64,000 nucleotides of DNA from Sitta carolinensis (lineage: Eukaryota; Chordata; Aves; Passeriformes; Sittidae), in the NCBI GenBank assembly GCA_032173965.1, contig JAVUNC010000019.1:16112234-16176233 (forward strand), in the 5' to 3' direction. Below the pieces are notes generated by a model. The model made no database searches and had not been told where the DNA came from. It saw only the letters and a program-made list of their open reading frames with translations. Positions 59,180 to 64,000 of the stretch are shown piece after piece. How positions within the stretch are numbered: position 1 is the stretch's first letter; every line of letters begins with the position of its first letter. The position numbers and the translations under genes are program-made.

Positions 59180-59670
59180 CTGAATGGCTAGAAGAAGGCA
59201 AGAACACCAGGGACCAAGGTCAGACTTCTCTGAGGAACATGTTCCAGAGCCTTAGCACCTTCCCAGTGAAGGATTTCTTCCTAATGTCTAATTTAAGACT
59301 TTCCTTTGTCAGGTGAAAGTCATTCCTCCTTGTCCTATCACTGCATGTCCCTGTAAAAAGTCCCTCTCCAGCTCTTCTGTAGCCCCTTTAGGTCCTGGAA
59401 GGTGCTCTAAGTTCTCCCTGGATCCTTCTCTTCTCCAGGCTGAACAGCTGCAGCTCTCTCATCCTGCCTTCACAGCAGAGCTGCTCCAGCCCTCTGATCA
59501 TCTCCCTGTCCCTGCTCTGGACTCACTCTAACATACTTCCAACTCCACATCCTGCCTGTGCTGAGTTCTCCAGAGCTGGATGCAGCACTGCAGATGGGAT
59601 CTCACCAGAGCAGAGCATAATCCCCTCCCTGGACCTGCTGCCCACACTGCTTTGGAAGCAGCCAGGCTAA
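59180..59670 (-). mobile_element. CR1 LINE 3' fragment, about 490 bp
   Basis: Reverse-complement CR1 3' region. It shows AGTGAAGGATTTCTTCCTAA, TCCTCCTTGTCCTATCACTG, CTTCTCCAGGCTGAACAGCTG, CTGCTCCAGCCCTCTGATCA and TGTGCTGAGTTCTCCAGAGC, then the GGATGCAGCACTGCAGATGG segment. It lacks the terminal tail repeats at its left end. Confidence 0.9.
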
Positions 59671-60419
59671 TTTATGCAGATGACTTTTCATTTTAAACCC
59701 AACCAAATATAAAAGCCCCACGCTCCTCTTCAATAAGTTATTTGCTAAATCATGTCTGGTGGCCAACCCCACCCTCAGATAGATTGCTCCAGCCCTGACC
59801 CTGGAACGTGCCTGTGGTAGAAATTGCAGATAATTCAATGATTCTTTGTGCTGGCTCAGCTCAGGGCTTTTCCTGAGCCCAGAGTTCAGTGCTGTGAAAT
59901 TGGCATCCCAATCAGCCAGCCCTGTGATGGAGCTAATGCCCGTTTGCTTTGGGCTGGAACCAAGGTGTTCATTAATCCCAGTGCCTCGGGACGGACTGGG
60001 GCTGGCTCACCTCAGAGGAGGGGTCACTGCTTTGTCAGCTTTGCTCCTCACAGCCTCTCATTAAATTTCCATCTAGGTGCCGCATACTTGGCTTGTTAAG
60101 AAGCAAGGATATTTTTTATTTATTTTTTTATTAGCTTAATGTTTGCCAGAGCAAACAGCCAGACTGAGAGGCACAGGGCTCAGGGAGCAGGACAGAGCTG
60201 CATCCCAGAGCACAATGCTGCCAAACAGTTGAATTCAGCTAAGCATCTGGGAGCTGACACAGGATGATTTTATTTTATGTCTGGTGAGTCCTTGTTAGAA
60301 CCCTGGACACAGACAATTTCAGCCTTTCTGTATTGTCTGAAAATGATGCACAAAGATATACTACATTTAACCTGAGGCCATGGGCAAGGCTTCCAAAACT
60401 GAATGATAACACTGGGTCT

Positions 60420-60860
60420 GTGAATGTATAGTTGAAGAGAAGTGTGTTATATCACAAGGTGAGATATTTAAAATTTAAAGTGACTAAGTAAAATAATATA
60501 TATGTAACAAGATGGAAGTTTTAGAGCGTAATCATCTTCTTCTTTTCTCCTACTTCTTCACAAGTTCAAGTGATTTTGTGTAAATATTTTAAAAGATCCA
60601 CAGTGCAAGACATTAGTAACTGGTTATTAGATTATAAGTAAAAATAAGTTTGTTAGCATCTCATATTTAGATAGTTTAAACTTAAAAAAAAAAACTTGAA
60701 ACTTTTCTCTGTACACTCCATTTTGCCTTAACTTAGCATGTAAAAACACTCACAGTCAATAAAGCTGTAACTTAAATAAGAAAAAATAAGCATCCAAGTC
60801 CAAACACGAATTCTATCTCTCTGGCTTTTAATCCTAACCCTGAAAAAAAGAGCTTAGTTA
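60420..60860 (+). mobile_element. Possible AT-rich LTR (weak)
   Basis: The stretch has a sharply higher AT content than its flanks. It includes TCTGTACACTCCATTTTGCC, TAACTTAGCATGTAAAAAC and CACAGTCAATAAAGCTGTAA (AATAAA near 60758), then a U5-like tail. No terminal inverted repeat or target duplication was confirmed, so this is only a suggestion. Confidence 0.25.
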
Positions 60861-63800
60861 AACCAAGGCATTTACAACAAGTCCTGACTGATATTTTAGG
60901 GTGGGATGAAGGGAGGAAGACTTGGATATTCGACCAGACTAAAGCAAACACACCTCACTAGGTACTAAATCTGCTTACCCCTGAAGCCTGAGCTGGAAAT
61001 TCAGCTACAAAGAGGAAGAAGAAGGAAAAGAGCCTGAGAAGACATCATAAAGAAACATTGGGGAAGATTCACTCCTGTAATGAGCTGAAGCACACAAACG
61101 AGCCCAGTAACTGATTTCTGGAAAGCAGCTGGTTGTGTTGGGATATCAACAGGCTGGAAATCTCATTTCCATCTTTTCAAGCAGATGCTAGCTTATCTCC
61201 CTGACCCAGCAAAGAAAGGTCCTCTCTAGACCCTGCTCCTTTGTGAGAGCTGGAGATGGCACTGACAGCTTTGTGCCATGCCAAGGCTGTCCAGAAATGT
61301 CATTTTGGGAAGCACCAAGCTTTATAATCAGTTAAGCTCTGCAATCCCCACTGGGCATCCCAAGGCAATGAAGATGTGCCAGTGATGCTTTTAGTTCTCT
61401 GCCTCATGAGAACTAAGAAGTCAAAGAGGATGTGCTCCAGAAACATCTATTTCAAGCCTAAATAAAAACTATTCTCTCCCTAGGAAAACATTAGACACAT
61501 TTTTCATCCCCCTGAGAGGAAAAGCATGGGGGAAGTGTCCCACGGGAGAAGCACAAGGCACATTGCCAGCAGCAGAGGGGGACGCTTGATACCTCAGATC
61601 ATTACTTTTCTTTCCTCAGCAGATGTGTTCAGCAGAGATGAAAAACTCATTTTGTGATGGCAATCCTCTGTCAGGCTCTCCCATGAAGAGAGAGGGCTAC
61701 AACCAGCCTGCTCAGCACAGTGCCTGCTGCAAAGTGTCCATGGGAGGAAGCCCTGGGTGGCAGTTCCAGCAGGCAGAGTAGCACACAAACCACATCGGTC
61801 CCATTAACTTTTCTTTGCCCCTGGTTAAGATTCATCTCTTATTTTTCACCAGCTGGATAAAGCTGAGCCTTCAGAAATGCAGCCTTCCCATGCATCCAGT
61901 TACACTGTCACCAGAGGCACAGGCAATCCCAGGAAAGCCAAGATTTAAGAAACAAACTGGAGAAGGACTCAGACTGGCTCTAAAAGTTATTACTGATTTT
62001 TCACCCCCAGCTTTGTGGTCTTTTCTTTCTGCTCTACACTGCTCTGTATCTCCTGCAGATTTCCCAGCTTGGGGTAATTTGGTGTTCAAAAAACACCAAC
62101 TTCACAATTTTGCTGCTGTGGCTGGCAGGTAAAAACATGCTTTGCTTTGCAGCTGTTCACTGTACATCTACTGCAGCATTCCAAAGCCACAGGGGTAGGA
62201 AAAGCAGGAAAAAGGACATTTCATCCTTTTCAGCCTTACTGCAGCGGGCCAAATGCACAGCAGGTGCAGATAAGCATGAGATCCTCCACCTTGTTACACC
62301 ACCTGGCTTGCAATTTACTCACTCAATTCAGCCAAAACCACAATGAACCTGTTATTTTGCTGGCCCAGCAAATTCCCTACATTTAAACAACCAAACTGAG
62401 GGGTTTGGAGTGTTTTTAAGCCCTAATGATCATTCAATGAGGCTTCCAGCTATCCCACTGTTCTGCACTCAGCCTGACTTCACCAAGACCCAGGGCAGCT
62501 GATCTATATGAGCCCCTCCCATTTTTCAGGTAAATTGATGCAGACTCAGGAATATTTGAGTCCCCATCTACACCCTCTCCCTGCTCCCACCACCAGCCTC
62601 CTGGCAGGCTCTCACTGCTGGCTGGGAGATCTCAGAGCTGGTTAATCAACACTGCTTTTTCACAGGAGAGGGTGCTCTCCTGAGGGTACAGCTGGCCCTG
62701 CACAGTTGTCTCATGGAATTCAGGCCCTCTCCCCACACCCAATTCAGCAGCACCACCTGGGCAAGGTGCCCGCAGGGGCTCCTCCAGCAGCAGCACAAAC
62801 CCAGCTGATACCATTTACAACCCAAACACGCCCGGATCTTTGCGGGGAAAGAAGTTTAACAGCAGGAGCAACAACTGCAAAATATTTAACGTTTAAAGTA
62901 AGGCTGATGGTGCCAGGAGGAAGGTGACTCAGACCCATCTCTACTTTCCTCCTCGGAGCTCAGTGCTCGCGTCATCCTGCGTCAGCCATCAGGCCAGCTC
63001 TGCTTTACTGCTGCAGAAACCTGTTTGTCATGTCCTGATTCCCTGCCCGACGGCTTCTTGTGCGGGAGGCAGCAGAAAGTCTGTGGCACAACATTTGTAG
63101 GACCTGTCTGATGAGAGATGGTTTCGTTTCTATTTGAACTGGTGTTTATTACACTGGGGAAATGGGGAGTTTATCCCTCTGGTTCAGCCTGGATGGCTTT
63201 ATGTCAGCTCGCATTCCAAAGTGATTGAAGAAAACAGCTGTAAGACATTTCTGAAATAAAAAGATGTTAGCAAATTAACACCTTGTATTTCTGTGAGGGT
63301 GAAATCTCTGTGTCAAACCCTCTGGGCTCATTACTTGGGCTTCCTGTGTTTCTTATACTCTCAAAATAAAATTGATGCACCAAACTCACATTTGTCTCAA
63401 TCCCAATCCCTGCAGCATCCTTCAGGTGTATTTTCTCACAAAGAAATTCACATAGAAAATGCTTTAGGAAATGCTTTGCAGCCCCTCCTTCCCCAAAGGT
63501 CAATCTGCTTTAATAAGGAATGTTCTCCAAGCACAAGGTTTGGAAGCAGCCAGTGAGACTCACATTTCAGAAGGGCCATTGATGATCTGATAAAGACATA
63601 GCACCTTCAAGCAGGCTGCTGGGACTTAGGAAGGCGTTTGAAATCCATCGACATGCAATTCTAGTAGTGGAAAAAGAAGTGCTGTTAGACAAGCCTGCTC
63701 CCCAAATCAGCAGGATCCTGCAGATCCTGGACCCTGAAGCCTGCAGCATGGTCTTCTCCCTTTCTCCTTGCTGCCCTCTGCTCAGGATGATCCCAAACCT

Positions 63801-64000
63801 GGGGTATTGAAATTCCTGTAAGATGCAGTGCAACTGATGGGCTGCAAGTGCAGTTTTCCCAAAGTGATGGATGACCTGGCTTCCAGGGAAGACCTCAGGG
63901 AGGACATGGCACTTTCCCCAGTGGGTTTTCATGTCATCTCTGTGCAGTGCAGACCATGGCATGCATGGCTTGGCTCCTTACAAGAGCCAGATCCTTCCCA
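60861..64000. other. Gene-free region to the end of the window
   Basis: Unique sequence with no recognised exon or transposon. A mildly CpG-containing stretch at 62955-63070 is too short to call an island. Confidence 0.5.

Noticed and set aside
63567..63962. 131-codon minus-strand open frame at the right edge
   Set aside because: No recognised domain, no splice sites and no codon pattern supports it. It is likely a chance frame.

Overview
The window looks like nuclear DNA from a bird, most likely a songbird. The evidence is one vertebrate gene with canonical introns, many truncated CR1 LINE 3' ends (typical of birds) and solo LTRs that resemble songbird endogenous retroviruses. The order is inferred from recalled repeat families, not from a search. 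Nothing bacterial, plasmid-like or CRISPR-like is present.

Only one protein-coding gene can be supported: BTBD3 (BTB, BACK and PHR domain protein), on the minus strand. Four coding exons lie at 17374-17695, 16740-16830, 16119-16237 and 11188-12219. All three introns have GT-AG boundaries, and the intron phases join correctly. As sequenced, the reading frame is broken twice, in exon 1 at about 17494-17497 and in exon 4 at about 11757-11760. At both places the reading frame is short by one base inside a short C/G run. Allowing for one base at each place gives exactly 522 codons including the stop, close to the 522-residue human protein. The breaks are therefore more likely assembly errors than decay. 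The 3' UTR runs left from 11187 toward polyadenylation signals near 9451, 8793 and 7932. A CpG island at about 17900-18400 sits at the 5' end of coding exon 1. A second, larger CpG island at about 27700-28560 holds a strong minus-strand splice donor (exon edge 28418) and is a likely alternative upstream promoter. The interval between the islands would then be a 5' intron.

The rest is non-coding. Region 1-7900 is downstream of the gene and holds one solo LTR (2679-3355). Region 28.6-64 kb is a gene-free upstream flank. It holds about ten CR1 fragments, a second copy of the first LTR in inverted orientation (55555-56231), two solo LTRs of another family (32500-32940 and 40374-40813, both with exact 4-bp target duplications) and weaker LTR-like pieces (34.56 kb, 52.99 kb, 60.4 kb). 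It also holds A/T runs of 45-47 bp, local duplications and microsatellites. Most open reading frames in the flanks lie in repeats or are short chance frames and are not annotated.

The most interesting unexplained structures are a 74-nt, almost fully paired hairpin at 26510-26583 inside the putative BTBD3 5' intron (pre-miRNA-like), a perfect 15-bp-arm hairpin at 33024-33060, four regularly placed alternating CG tracts in the upstream CpG island, an unclassified repeat of about 130 bp present at 55.14 and 58.42 kb, and the near-identical inverted LTR pair enclosing the gene. No complete new biological system was found.
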